Source: JAIBJN01 sp963811635
GTDB lineage: Bacteria; Actinomycetota; Thermoleophilia; Gaiellales; Gaiellaceae
NCBI GenBank assembly: GCA_963811635.1
Contig: CAWESB010000021.1
Span: 1 to 64,000 of the forward strand
DNA length: 64,000 nucleotides
Direction: 5' to 3'
The notes below the pieces were generated by a model that worked only from the letters and a program-made list of their open reading frames with translations, made no database searches and was not told the DNA's origin. The position numbers were made by a program, and so were the translations under genes. Below are positions 36,451 to 45,078 of this stretch, piece after piece (the first letter of the stretch is position 1; each line of letters opens with the position of its first letter).

Positions 36451-36792
36451 CCGCGGGCCGCGCGAGCGGCTCGAGGAAAGTCCGGACACCGCAGGGCAGG
36501 ACGCTGGGGAAATCCCAGGCGGCGAAAGCCGACGGAAAGTGGCACAGAAAGGAGACCGCCACCGGCGAAACTTCATCTCCGGAGACGCCGGCGGTAAGGG
36601 TGAAAGGGTGGGGTAAGAGCCCACCAGCGCCGTGGTGACACGGCGGCTGCCAAACCCCGTCCGGTGCAAGGCGAACAGGCTCCGCCCGAGGTTGCCCGCC
36701 GAGGAGCCGGGTACGCCGCACGAGCCTCCGGGGAACCGGGGGCCGAGATGGATGGTCATCCTCGACAGAATCCGGCTTACAGGCCTGCTACC
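36438..36792 (+). ncRNA. rnpB: RNase P RNA, bacterial type A
   Basis: About 355 nt. The 5' GCAGGCC (36438-36444) pairs with 3' GGCCTGC (36782-36788) as P1. Universal core blocks are intact: GAGGAAAGTCCGGACACC near the 5' end, the ACAGAAA segment, GGTAAGGGTGAAAGGGTG in the middle and GACAGAATCCGGCTTACAG at the 3' end. It is the catalytic RNA that matures tRNA 5' ends. End positions are good to a few bases. Confidence 0.95.
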
Positions 36793-36820
36793 GAGAAGCC
36801 CCGCTCCGGCGGGGCTTCTC
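36793..36820 (+). terminator. Terminator of the RNase P RNA
   Basis: Perfect 12-bp stem GAGAAGCCCCGC / GCGGGGCTTCTC with a TCCG loop, followed by CATTTC. It also lies just after the stop of the convergent membrane protein gene and may serve both. Confidence 0.8.
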
Positions 36821-36830
36821 CATTTCGGGC

Positions 36831-37517
36831 CTATTTGACGATGTTGACGGCCCGGGCCGCGACGAGCAGGACCGTGACCGCGGAGATCGCGGACTCGCAG
36901 AGCATCAGGAGCTTCGCGCGGTGGCTCAGCGGCATCGCGTCCGTCGGGCTGAAGGCGATCGAGTTCGTGAACGAGAGGTACATGTAGTCGAAGAGTGCCG
37001 GGCGCCAGCCGCGCTCCGCGAGCTGGGGGTTCTCCATCTGCGGGAACTGGAAGTCCGGAAGCGGCGGGTTGCGCTCGATGCGGCGCACGGGGCCGCCGCG
37101 GTCGAAGCCCCAGTACCAGAGCCCGAACGCGATCACGTTCGTGCCCCACACGGTCAGCGCCTTCAGCAGCAGCTCGCCGCCGCTTTGCTCGTGCCCGCCG
37201 AGCAGCGACGCGAGGAGCGCGAGCAGGAGAAGCGCGTTTGCGAGGCTGACGACGCTGATCAGGGCGAGAGCTGCCGTCCGCCGGTGCCCGATCTCCTCCA
37301 GCCGGCGCCGCGGCCGCTCGAACGCGAGCGGCAGCAGGAGCGCGACCTCGGCCGCGACCGGGATCAACCACACCCACCACGGAAGCCGCCAGAGCGACCA
37401 GTCCTGTATCCGGCTGACCCCCGCGAGCAGCAGCTGCAGCCCGATTACCAGCGCGACCGCGGGAGCCGCCTCCCAGCGCGACTCGAACTCCTCCTCGCGG
37501 AGAGGATCGCGGTTCAC
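36831..37517 (-). CDS. Multi-pass membrane protein of unknown function
   Basis: 228 residues from GTG at 37517; the start is uncertain. Four or five hydrophobic segments (VALVIGLQLLLAGV, WVWLIPVAAEVALLLPLAF, ALISVVSLANALLLLALLA, VIAFGLWYWGF, and the last one AISAVTVLLVAARAVNI). The conserved block LFDYMYLSFTNSIAFSPTDAMPL between the last segments resembles the pore region of small two-TM ion channels, but no selectivity filter is clear. No function is assigned. Upstream 179 nt hold only a possible -10 of leuC. Confidence 0.6.
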   Translation of the reverse strand: MNRDPLREEEFESRWEAAPAVALVIGLQLLLAGVSRIQDWSLWRLPWWVWLIPVAAEVALLLPLAFERPRRRLEEIGHRRTAALALISVVSLANALLLLALLASLLGGHEQSGGELLLKALTVWGTNVIAFGLWYWGFDRGGPVRRIERNPPLPDFQFPQMENPQLAERGWRPALFDYMYLSFTNSIAFSPTDAMPLSHRAKLLMLCESAISAVTVLLVAARAVNIVK

Positions 37518-37696
37518 CTTGGGATTGTGACGGTCGGATCCCTCGGGTGACTCGGTACGTCTCCGGCTCGAACTTCGGAAGTCGGCTCCAGAGCCCGATG
37601 CACGACGAGGGCGCGCTCGGCCATCGGCGCGACGGTACCGCATCGGCCGAACGCACCCTGCGCGCGGCCCCTGCGTCGGATCGCCACAATGCGTAG

Positions 37697-39103
37697 ATGG
37701 GAAAGACGCTCTTCGATCGCGTCTGGGAAGCGCACCTCGTCGCCGAGCCCGAGGGCGAGGCGCCGCTGCTCTACGTCGACCTCCACCTCGTCCACGAGGT
37801 GACCTCGGCGCAGGCCTTCGAGGGCCTGCGTCTGGCCGGGCGGAAGGTGCGGCGGCCCGAACTGACGCTCGCGACGATGGATCACAACGTCCCGACCGAC
37901 GACCGGCCGGCGGACGAGCTCGCGGCGGCGCAGCTCGAGGCGCTGCGGCGCAACTGCGAGGAGTTCGGCGTCAGGCTCTTCGCGACCGGCAGCGGGCGCG
38001 AGGGGATCGTGCACGTGATCGGCCCCGAGCTCGGCCTTTCGCAGCCCGGTATCACGATCGTCTGCGGCGACAGCCACACGTCGACCCACGGCGCGCTCGG
38101 CGCGCTGGCGTTCGGCATCGGCACTTCCGAGGTGGAGCACGTGCTCGCCACGCAGACCCTCCCCCAGCGCAAGCCGAAGACGATGCTGCTCCAGTTCGTC
38201 GGCTCCTTGCCGCTCGGCGTCACCGCCAAAGACATGATCCTCGGCGCCATCGGCAGGATCGGCGTGGCCGGAGGAGTCGGCCACGTCGTTGAGTACGCCG
38301 GCGAAGCCGTCCGCGCCCTGCCGATGTCCGGCCGCATGACCATCTGCAACATGTCGATCGAGGCCGGCGCGAGGGCCGGGATGATCGCGCCCGACGAGAC
38401 GACGTTCGCCTTCCTCGAGGGCCGCCCCGCCGCGCCGAAGGGCGGCGAGTGGGAGCGGGCGCTCGACCGCTGGCGCGAGCTGCCCTCCGATCCCGATGCT
38501 GCGTACGACTGCGTGGTCGAGCTCGACGTCGCCGAGCTCGCGCCGCAGGTGAGCTGGGGGACGAACCCCGGCATGGTCGTGCCGATCGACGGCGCCGTGC
38601 CCGATCCGAACGACTTCGACGACCCTGCCGAGCGCGACGCCGCCGAGCGGGCGCTCGTCTACATGGCGCTGGAGCCGGGGACGCCCGTCCAGGACATCGA
38701 GGTCGACCGCGTCTTCATCGGCTCCTGCACGAACGCCCGCATCGAGGATCTGCGCGAGGCGGCCAAGGTCGTCTCCGGCAAGCAGGTGCACCCGCGTGTG
38801 CGCGCCCTCGTCGTCCCCGGCTCGGCCGGCGTGAAACGCCAGGCGGAGGAGGAGGGGCTCGACCGGGTCTTCGAGGCGGCAGGGTTCGAGTGGCGCCGGG
38901 CCGGCTGCTCCATGTGCCTGGGCATGAATCCGGACATCCTCCAGCCGGGCGAGCGCTGTGCATCGACCTCGAACCGGAACTTCGAAGGTCGTCAGGGGCG
39001 CGGCGGCCGCACGCATCTCGTCAGTCCGGCGATGGCGGCGGCGACAGCCCTGGCCGGCCACTTCGTCGACGTCCGCGAGCTCGCGCTGGAACCGGTCGCA
39101 TGA
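37697..39103 (+). CDS. leuC: 3-isopropylmalate dehydratase large subunit
   Basis: 468 residues. Fe-S ligands are in GSCTNARIEDL and CSMCLGMNPD; CGDSHTSTHGALGALAFGIGTSE and NRNFEGRQGRGGRTHLVSP are LeuC signatures. With LeuD it isomerises 2-isopropylmalate to 3-isopropylmalate. CACAAT ends 6 nt before ATG, suggesting a leaderless mRNA. No leader peptide or T-box is visible upstream. Confidence 0.96.
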   Translation: MGKTLFDRVWEAHLVAEPEGEAPLLYVDLHLVHEVTSAQAFEGLRLAGRKVRRPELTLATMDHNVPTDDRPADELAAAQLEALRRNCEEFGVRLFATGSGREGIVHVIGPELGLSQPGITIVCGDSHTSTHGALGALAFGIGTSEVEHVLATQTLPQRKPKTMLLQFVGSLPLGVTAKDMILGAIGRIGVAGGVGHVVEYAGEAVRALPMSGRMTICNMSIEAGARAGMIAPDETTFAFLEGRPAAPKGGEWERALDRWRELPSDPDAAYDCVVELDVAELAPQVSWGTNPGMVVPIDGAVPDPNDFDDPAERDAAERALVYMALEPGTPVQDIEVDRVFIGSCTNARIEDLREAAKVVSGKQVHPRVRALVVPGSAGVKRQAEEEGLDRVFEAAGFEWRRAGCSMCLGMNPDILQPGERCASTSNRNFEGRQGRGGRTHLVSPAMAAATALAGHFVDVRELALEPVA

Positions 39104-39672
39104 GACCGTTCACGAAGACGACGGGGCGCGTCGCCATCCTCGACCGCGCCGACGTCGACACCGACCAGATCGTCCCCAAGCAGTTCCTGAAGCGGATCGA
39201 GCGGACGGGCTTCGGCGAGTTCCTCTTCTTCGACTGGGCGAAGGACCCCGAGTTCGCGCTCAACCGGGCCGACGCGCAGGGTGCGACCATCCTCCTCACC
39301 GGCCGGAACTTCGGCTGCGGCTCCTCGCGCGAGCACGCCGCGTGGGCGCTCCAGGATCACGGCTTCGCCGTCGTCGTCGCGCCCTCGTTCGGCGACATCT
39401 TTCGCACGAACTCGATGAAGATCGGCCTGCTGACCGTCGAGCTCTCCGAGGAGCAGGTTCGCGCGCTGATGGAGGGTGGGAACGGCGCCGAGCTGACCGT
39501 CGACCTCGAGGCCAAGACGATCGGCCCCTACGGCTTCGAGTTCGACGCCTTCGACCGCCGGCGACTGCTCGAGGGGCTGGACGACATCGACCTGACGCTC
39601 AGGCACGACGACAAGATCGCCGCTTTCGAGACGGCGTACCCCTCGCCGGTCGACACCCGCGCTCTCGCCTAG
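39100..39672 (+). CDS. leuD: 3-isopropylmalate dehydratase small subunit
   Basis: 190 residues, ATGA overlap with leuC. Swivel-domain signatures DVDTDQIVPKQFLKRIERTGFGEFLF and NFGCGSSREHAAWAL are complete. It forms the heterodimer with LeuC. Followed by a strong hairpin. Confidence 0.96.
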   Translation: MRPFTKTTGRVAILDRADVDTDQIVPKQFLKRIERTGFGEFLFFDWAKDPEFALNRADAQGATILLTGRNFGCGSSREHAAWALQDHGFAVVVAPSFGDIFRTNSMKIGLLTVELSEEQVRALMEGGNGAELTVDLEAKTIGPYGFEFDAFDRRRLLEGLDDIDLTLRHDDKIAAFETAYPSPVDTRALA

Positions 39673-39677
39673 GGGAG

Positions 39678-39704
39678 AGCGCCGGGCGCGAGGCGCCCGG
39701 CGCT
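39678..39704. terminator. Hairpin terminator between leuD and amt
   Basis: Perfect 12-bp stem AGCGCCGGGCGC / GCGCCCGGCGCT with a 3-nt loop, followed by CCTT. It sits between convergent genes. Confidence 0.7.
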
Positions 39705-39713
39705 CCTTGAGGA

Positions 39714-41108
39714 CTACCCGGCTTCGGGAACCGGCTCCGCGCGCACTGCGGGAGCGCGCTGGGAGCCGTGCCCCAGCAGGTGCCCATGCGACTCGGTGCC
39801 GTATCCGCCCGGGATCGGGATGTAGAACTCGGGGTAGCCCCACATCCCGTGCTCGGAGACATCGAGGCCGGCGGTTTCGGTCTCCGGCTCGGTCCGGATC
39901 CCGACCGTCACCTTCATCGCGTAGAGGATCAGGAAGGACGTGCCGAGGGTGAAGGCGCCGACCGTGACCAGGCCGAGCGCCTGGACGCCCAGCTGGTGGA
40001 GGCCGCCCCCGTAGAGGAGGCCTCCTGAGCCGGTCGCGAGGTTGGAGGCGAGCTCGGGAACGGTCAGGAAGCCCAGTGCGAGCGTGCCCCAGACGCCGGC
40101 CATGCCGTGCGCAGCGATGGCGCCGATCGGGTCGTCGATGCGGGCCCGCTCGACCCCCAGCGCGCCGACGACGACGATGATCCCCGCGACGAAGCCGATG
40201 ACGATCGCGGCCCACGGGGCCACGAAGGCACACGCGGCCGTGATCGCGACGAGCGCCGCGACGGCGCCGTTCAGCATCATGGAGAGGTCGGGCTTCTTGA
40301 CCACGAGCCACGAGGTGGCGACAGCGCCGAGCACGCCGGCCGCTGCGGCGAGGTTGGTGTTGAGCGCGACATACGAGAAGAAGCCGACGCCGCCGAAGTC
40401 GACGCTGAGCGTCGAGCCCGGGTTGAAGCCGAACCACCCGAACCAGAGGATGAGGACGCCGAGCGTCGTGTACGCCATGTTGTGGCCGGGGATCGCATTC
40501 GGCTTGCCGTCAGCCCCGAACTTGCCGATGCGCGGCCCGAGCAGGAGCGCGCCGGCGAGCCCGGCGAGCGCGCCCTGGTAGTGGACGACCGTCGAGCCGG
40601 CGAAGTCCTGCATCCCGCGGGAGAAGAGCCAGCCGTCCGGGCTCCAGATCCAGTGGGAAACGACGGAGTAGACGAGCGTGTAGGCGACGCCGAAGGCGAA
40701 GTAGACCCAGAGGCGGGTCCGCTCGGCCATCGCGCCCCAGACGATCGCCAGCGAGACGGCGCAGAAGACGACCTCGAAGAGATAGCCGGCTGCGCCGGGA
40801 ATGGCGGTGAACCACGAGAAGGGTGCCGTGCCCACGGCCAGGAGCTCGGCGACGGAGGGGGCGAAGCCCGAGCCGCCCACGATCCCGTTGCCGCCGTCGC
40901 CGAAGGCGATCCCGAAGCCGACGAGGTAGTAGACGATGGAGGCGAGCGCGAGGACGAGGACGTTCTTCGCGGCGATGTGCCCGACGTTCTTCATGCGGGT
41001 CAGCCCCGCCTCGAGGAAGGCGAACCCGGCCTGCATGAACATGACCAGCACGGCCGCGAAGATCACCCAGACGGTGCTGGTGGCAATGGCGAGCTGCTGC
41101 GTGGTCAT
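39714..41108 (-). CDS. amt: Ammonium transporter
   Basis: 464 residues, GGAGG 6-7 nt before ATG. About 11 membrane segments; signatures FMQAGFAFLEAGLTRMKN, DFAGSTVVHYQGALAGLAGALLLGPR (with the twin-His partner region and conserved Asp) and AAHGMAGVWGTLALG. The C-terminal tail is cytoplasmic. It overlaps the PII gene by 4 nt, the classical glnB/glnK-amt pair in which PII plugs the transporter under nitrogen excess. Confidence 0.95.
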   Translation of the reverse strand: MTTQQLAIATSTVWVIFAAVLVMFMQAGFAFLEAGLTRMKNVGHIAAKNVLVLALASIVYYLVGFGIAFGDGGNGIVGGSGFAPSVAELLAVGTAPFSWFTAIPGAAGYLFEVVFCAVSLAIVWGAMAERTRLWVYFAFGVAYTLVYSVVSHWIWSPDGWLFSRGMQDFAGSTVVHYQGALAGLAGALLLGPRIGKFGADGKPNAIPGHNMAYTTLGVLILWFGWFGFNPGSTLSVDFGGVGFFSYVALNTNLAAAAGVLGAVATSWLVVKKPDLSMMLNGAVAALVAITAACAFVAPWAAIVIGFVAGIIVVVGALGVERARIDDPIGAIAAHGMAGVWGTLALGFLTVPELASNLATGSGGLLYGGGLHQLGVQALGLVTVGAFTLGTSFLILYAMKVTVGIRTEPETETAGLDVSEHGMWGYPEFYIPIPGGYGTESHGHLLGHGSQRAPAVRAEPVPEAG

Positions 41109-41452
41109 GCCTCCACCTCCTCCAGGCTGAGCCCAGTGCGGTTGTGGGTGACGTTCTCGACGTGCGACGTCCAGACGATCCCGTCGCCCGCGTCGTTGCC
41201 GCTTCGGGCCGAGTCGACGATGGTGGCGACCACGGCTTCGGCCCGGTCGTCGTCGACGACGAACATGAGCAGCGCCTTCGGCAGGAAGCGCGACTCGAAG
41301 ATCCGACCGCGGTACTCGTGGGTGATGCCTCGTTGACGGCCGTGCCCGACCGCCTCGATTACCGTCACGCCGACGTGTCCGGCCTCGGTCTCGACGGCCT
41401 CGATGACCGTCTCGATCCGCTCTCTCAACACGACTGCCTCGACCTTCACCAT
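41105..41452 (-). CDS. glnB: PII-family nitrogen regulatory protein with altered T-loop
   Basis: 115 residues. The T-loop region GRQRGITHEYRGRIFESRFLPK aligns with the PII signature, and DGIVWTSHVENVTHNRTG gives the C-terminal ATP-binding part. The tyrosine that is uridylylated or adenylylated in other PII proteins (Tyr51) is Phe here (residue 52); Tyr46 is retained. It should therefore respond only to ATP/ADP/2-oxoglutarate binding and not to covalent modification. GlnB and GlnK cannot be told apart; amt linkage suggests a GlnK role. Confidence 0.85.
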   Translation of the reverse strand: MVKVEAVVLRERIETVIEAVETEAGHVGVTVIEAVGHGRQRGITHEYRGRIFESRFLPKALLMFVVDDDRAEAVVATIVDSARSGNDAGDGIVWTSHVENVTHNRTGLSLEEVEA

Positions 41453-41475
41453 CGCCCCTCCTCTCCCGGACCACG

Positions 41476-41509
41476 AAAAAAGCCCCAGGAGCCGACTCGC
41501 TCCTGAGGC
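41476..41509 (-). terminator. Intrinsic terminator in the glnB-amt leader
   Basis: Minus strand stem GCCTCAGGAGC / GCTCCTGGGGC (11 bp, one G-U) followed by six T. It lies between the glnB promoter and the glnB start, with only about 24 nt from the T-run to ATG. It may end read-through from leuB and also act as an attenuator for glnB. An upstream GAGGC-ATCGA-GCCTC-like pairing (about 41504-41521) overlaps the first arm and could be an antiterminator. Confidence 0.7.
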
Positions 41510-41556
41510 CTCGATGCCTCTCCGGGCCGCCGTCTTCGGCAACTCGGAAGTCGCGG

Positions 41557-41586
41557 AGGTTAGCGGTCGCGCCGGACGCGCGTCAA
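41557..41586 (-). promoter_or_regulatory. Promoter of glnB-amt
   Basis: Minus strand TTGACG (41581-41586), 18 nt, TAACCT (41557-41562), overlapping the leuB stop. The start point near 41550 gives a leader of about 98 nt containing the terminator hairpin. Confidence 0.6.
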
Positions 41587-42563
41587 GGCCGGAGGGCGCC
41601 GAGCACGGCCTCGACGAACTCGGCCGTGGTCGCGCTGCCGCCGAGATCCGGGGTAGGGGTCGCGCCGAGCGCCGTTTCCACCGCCGCCTCCAGCAGGGCC
41701 GCCTCGGCCGGCGCGTCGAGGCTGTGGGCGAGCATCAGCGCCGCCGAGCGCAGCATCGCGGCGGGGTTGGCGATGCCCTTCCCGGCGATGTCGGGCGCCG
41801 AGCCGTGCACGGGCTCGAAGATCCCGGGCCGCCCGTCTCCGAGGCTGGCCGAGCCGGCGAGGCCGAGCCCGCCCGTCAGCCCGGCCGCGACATCCGAGAG
41901 GATGTCGCCGAACGTGTTCTCGGTGAGCAGGACGTCGAAGCGCGTGGGCGCGATCACGAGCTGGAGACCGCAGTTGTCGACCAGCATGTGCTCGAGGGCG
42001 ACGTCGGGAAAGTCGGCCCCGACGCTCTCCACGGTCCGCCGCCAGAGCCGGGACGTGTCCAGGATGTTCGCCTTGTCGACCGAGGTGACGTGGCTCCTGC
42101 GGCTGCGGGCGAGCTCGAAGCCGCGCCGGGCGATCCGCTCGACCTGGTCCGGACGGTATTCCATCGTGTCGAAGACGGTGCCGTCCTCGCGCACCCCGCG
42201 CGCGCCGTAGTAGAGCCCGCCGACCAGCTCCCGGACGACGAGCAGGTCGATCTCGCCGCCTCGTGCCGGGCGGAGGTTCGCATAGACGTCGAGCTCGCCC
42301 CGAAGGCGGATCAGTCCGTGCTCCGGGCGGATCTCGGCACCGTCGAACTCGGGCGCGCCGACCGCTCCCATGAGCACGGCATCGGAGGCGCGGGCCGCGG
42401 CCAGCGTCTCCGCGGGGAGCGGGTCGCCGGTCGCGTGGATGGCGGCACCGCCGAAGAGGTGCTCCTCCAGCTCCAGCTCGAGCGGGAGCTCCCGGAGGAC
42501 GTCCGCGGCCGCGGCCGCGACCTCGGGCCCGATGCCGTCGCCGGGAAGGAGGGCGATCTTCAC
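41583..42563 (-). CDS. leuB: 3-isopropylmalate dehydrogenase
   Basis: 326 residues. The substrate arginines (IRLRGELDVYANLRP), Arg and Tyr in RELVGGLYYG, the catalytic Lys in VTSVDKANIL, Asp in MLVDN, and the metal aspartates in NTFGDILSDVAAGL are all present. It oxidises 3-isopropylmalate with NAD+. It overlaps ilvD by 4 nt. A second, degenerate copy lies at 51209-52144. Confidence 0.96.
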   Translation of the reverse strand: MKIALLPGDGIGPEVAAAAADVLRELPLELELEEHLFGGAAIHATGDPLPAETLAAARASDAVLMGAVGAPEFDGAEIRPEHGLIRLRGELDVYANLRPARGGEIDLLVVRELVGGLYYGARGVREDGTVFDTMEYRPDQVERIARRGFELARSRRSHVTSVDKANILDTSRLWRRTVESVGADFPDVALEHMLVDNCGLQLVIAPTRFDVLLTENTFGDILSDVAAGLTGGLGLAGSASLGDGRPGIFEPVHGSAPDIAGKGIANPAAMLRSAALMLAHSLDAPAEAALLEAAVETALGATPTPDLGGSATTAEFVEAVLGALRP

Positions 42564-44266
42564 AGGGACTCGGGGCCGGTGACCGCCCCTTCGGAAGCCG
42601 AGGAGACGAGGGCCGCGTACTTCGCAAACACGCCCTGCGTGTAGCGCGGTGCCGGCGGCTGCCAGTCGGCGAGGCGGGCGGCGACCTCGTCGTCGGCGAG
42701 CTCGGTGCGGAGCTGGCGGCTCTCGACGTCGACCACGACGATGTCTCCGTCCTGCAGCGCGGCGAGCGGCCCGCCGCGGGCGGCCTCGGGCGAGACGTGG
42801 CCGACCATGAGCCCGTGCGTCGCGCCGGAGAAGCGCCCGTCGGTGACGAGCGCGACCTCGTCGCCCAGGCCCTCGCCGACGATGGCGGCTGTGACGTGCA
42901 GCATCTCGCGCATCCCGGGCCCGCCGGCGGGCCCCTCATACCGGATGACGACGACGTCCCCGCTCTCGATGCGCCGTTCCTTGACGGCCGCGAAGCAGTC
43001 CTCTTCGGAGTCGAAGATGCGAGCCGGGCCGCGGTGCAGCAGGCGTTCGTGGCCGGCGAGCTTCACGACGCAGCCGTCGGGCGCGAGGTTGCCGTAGAGG
43101 ATGGCGAGGCCGCCCGTGGGCTTCAGCGGCGTCTCGATCGGGACGACCACCTCCTGGCCCGGCCGCTCCTGCACGGCCTCGGCGATCTCGCCGAGCGAAC
43201 GGCCGTCGACGTTGGGCGCGCCGGCGTGGACGAGCTCGCGCTTGAGCAGCTCCCGGGCGACGAGCGCGACCCCGCCCGCCTCGTAGACGTCGGTGGCGAC
43301 GAAGCGCCCGCCGGGCTTGAGGCTGGCGACGACCGGCGTCCGGGCCGCGATGCGCTCGAAGTCGTCGATCGTCAATGGGATGGCGAGCTCTCGGGCGATC
43401 GCGAGCAGATGCAGCACGCCGTTCGTCGAGCCGCCCGTGGCCGCGATCGAGGCGATCGCGTTCTCGAGTGCGTCGCGCGTGATCACATGCGACGGGCGGA
43501 CGTCGCGTCGCAGGAGGTCCATGACGAGGCGTCCGGCCGCCTCCGCGGCGTCGGTCTTCGCCGGGACGAGCGCGGGGATGCCGTTCAGCCCGGCGGGGCT
43601 GATCCCCATGAACTCGAGGGCCGTCGACATCGTGTTGGCCGTGAACTGGCCGCCGCAGGCGCCGGCGCCGGGACAGGCGACCTCCTCGAGCGCGTGCAGC
43701 TCCTCTCCGCTCATCTTCCCGACCGCATGGGCGCCGACCGCCTCGAACACGTCCTGGATGGTCACGTCGCGGTTGCGGAAGCGTCCCGGCGCGATCGAGC
43801 CGTTGTAGAGGACGAGGCCGGGCAGGTCGAGGCGAGCGAGCGCCATCACCGCCGCGGGGATCGTCTTGTCGCAGCCGACGAGGCAGACGAGGCCGTCGAG
43901 GAGGTGGCCGCGCGCGACGAGCTCGATCGAGTCGGCGATCACTTCGCGCGAGACGAGCGACGCGCGCATGCCCTCGGTGCCCATGGAGACGCCGTCGCTG
44001 ACCGAGATGGTGTTGAACTCCATCGGCGTCCCGCCGGCCGCGCGCACTCCGGCCTTGACGTGCTTCGCCAGCTCGCGCTGGTTGAAGTTGCACGGCATCG
44101 TCTCGATCCACGTGGTGGCGACGCCGATCAGCGGCCGCGCGAGGTCTTCGTCGGTGAGCCCGATTCCCTTCAGCATCGCGCGCGCGGGCGCGCGCTCCGG
44201 GCCGTCGGTGAGCGCGGCGCTCTGCCGCTTGGCCGGATCGGACGGGCGGTCGTATGGATCGGTCAT
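42560..44266 (-). CDS. ilvD: Dihydroxy-acid dehydratase
   Basis: 568 residues. Fe-S cysteines lie in MPCNFNQ, LVGCDKTIPA and CPGAGACGGQFTANTM. The GRFSGATHGLMVGHVSPEA block and ATGGSTNGVLHLLA are IlvD signatures. It makes the 2-oxo acids for valine and isoleucine. Overlaps thrB and leuB by 4 nt each. Confidence 0.97.
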   Translation of the reverse strand: MTDPYDRPSDPAKRQSAALTDGPERAPARAMLKGIGLTDEDLARPLIGVATTWIETMPCNFNQRELAKHVKAGVRAAGGTPMEFNTISVSDGVSMGTEGMRASLVSREVIADSIELVARGHLLDGLVCLVGCDKTIPAAVMALARLDLPGLVLYNGSIAPGRFRNRDVTIQDVFEAVGAHAVGKMSGEELHALEEVACPGAGACGGQFTANTMSTALEFMGISPAGLNGIPALVPAKTDAAEAAGRLVMDLLRRDVRPSHVITRDALENAIASIAATGGSTNGVLHLLAIARELAIPLTIDDFERIAARTPVVASLKPGGRFVATDVYEAGGVALVARELLKRELVHAGAPNVDGRSLGEIAEAVQERPGQEVVVPIETPLKPTGGLAILYGNLAPDGCVVKLAGHERLLHRGPARIFDSEEDCFAAVKERRIESGDVVVIRYEGPAGGPGMREMLHVTAAIVGEGLGDEVALVTDGRFSGATHGLMVGHVSPEAARGGPLAALQDGDIVVVDVESRQLRTELADDEVAARLADWQPPAPRYTQGVFAKYAALVSSASEGAVTGPESL

Positions 44267-45078
44267 GTGACGAGCTCAGCTCCTTTCGCTGAGGTGGAGA
44301 GCCAGAGGACCTCGACGTCGGGGAAGCGGTTCGAGAGCTCGACCGAGCAGTGCTCGGCCCCGTGGTGGGTCGCCCACACGATCACGGTCGGCCCAGAACC
44401 GGAGATAGTGGCCCCGAGCGCGCCCTGCGGCGGCTCCATCCTGACCTCCTCGAGCAGGGGCGCGTGCTGCGCCCGGTACGGCTCGTGCAGGCGGTCATTG
44501 AGCGAGGCCGCGAAGATCTCTTCGGACTGCGAGGCGAGGCCGGCCCCGAGCAGGGCCGAGCGCCCGACGGAGAAGACGGCGTCGCCCAGCGGCACCTGCT
44601 CGGGCAGCGCGGCCCGTGCCTCGGCGGTGGCGAGCGTCGACTCCGGCACGAGCGCGATCGGCACCGCCGGCACGGTGTCGGCGACCTTGTGGATGCGCCC
44701 TCCGGAGGTGAGCACGGCGCCGCCGGCGAGGGCGGCCGCGAGGTTGTCGGGGTGCCCCTCCAGGCGGAGCCCTTCCTTCAGGAGCCACTCCGGGTCGGGC
44801 TCGCGACCGGCAACGTGCGCGGCGGCGACGAGGCCGAGCGCGATCACGGCCGCACTCGAGCCGAGCCCGCGCTCGCGCGGGATGCGGTCGAAGAACTCGA
44901 AGCGGAGCCCGTCCGCGGGGTCGATGCGCTCGTAGGCCTGGACGCCCAGGTGCTCCCGGTCCGGCGTGCCGCCGTCGGTGATCACCACCTCGTTCCAGAG
45001 GTCGAGCGCGACCGCGGCGCAGTCGAAGCCGGCGCCGATGTTGGCGGTCGTCGCCGGGGCGCGGACGGTGACCTTCAC
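44263..45078 (-). CDS. thrB: Homoserine kinase
   Basis: 271 residues, GTG inside the thrC stop. GHMP kinase motifs: N-terminal VRAPATTANIGAGFDC, the ATP loop IPRERGLGSSAAVIALGLVAAA, and GATISGSGPTVIVW near the end. It phosphorylates homoserine for threonine synthesis. The last base group overlaps ilvD. Confidence 0.93.
   Translation of the reverse strand: MKVTVRAPATTANIGAGFDCAAVALDLWNEVVITDGGTPDREHLGVQAYERIDPADGLRFEFFDRIPRERGLGSSAAVIALGLVAAAHVAGREPDPEWLLKEGLRLEGHPDNLAAALAGGAVLTSGGRIHKVADTVPAVPIALVPESTLATAEARAALPEQVPLGDAVFSVGRSALLGAGLASQSEEIFAASLNDRLHEPYRAQHAPLLEEVRMEPPQGALGATISGSGPTVIVWATHHGAEHCSVELSNRFPDVEVLWLSTSAKGAELVT

Noticed and set aside
36424..37689. 421-codon minus-strand frame across the RNase P RNA
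   Set aside because: It crosses a highly conserved structured RNA and a terminator, and has shadow-like composition.
37518..37696. Leucine leader peptide or T-box upstream of leuC
   Set aside because: No Leu-rich short frame, no T-box sequence and no terminator in the 179-nt spacer; only a weak -10 box near the ATG.
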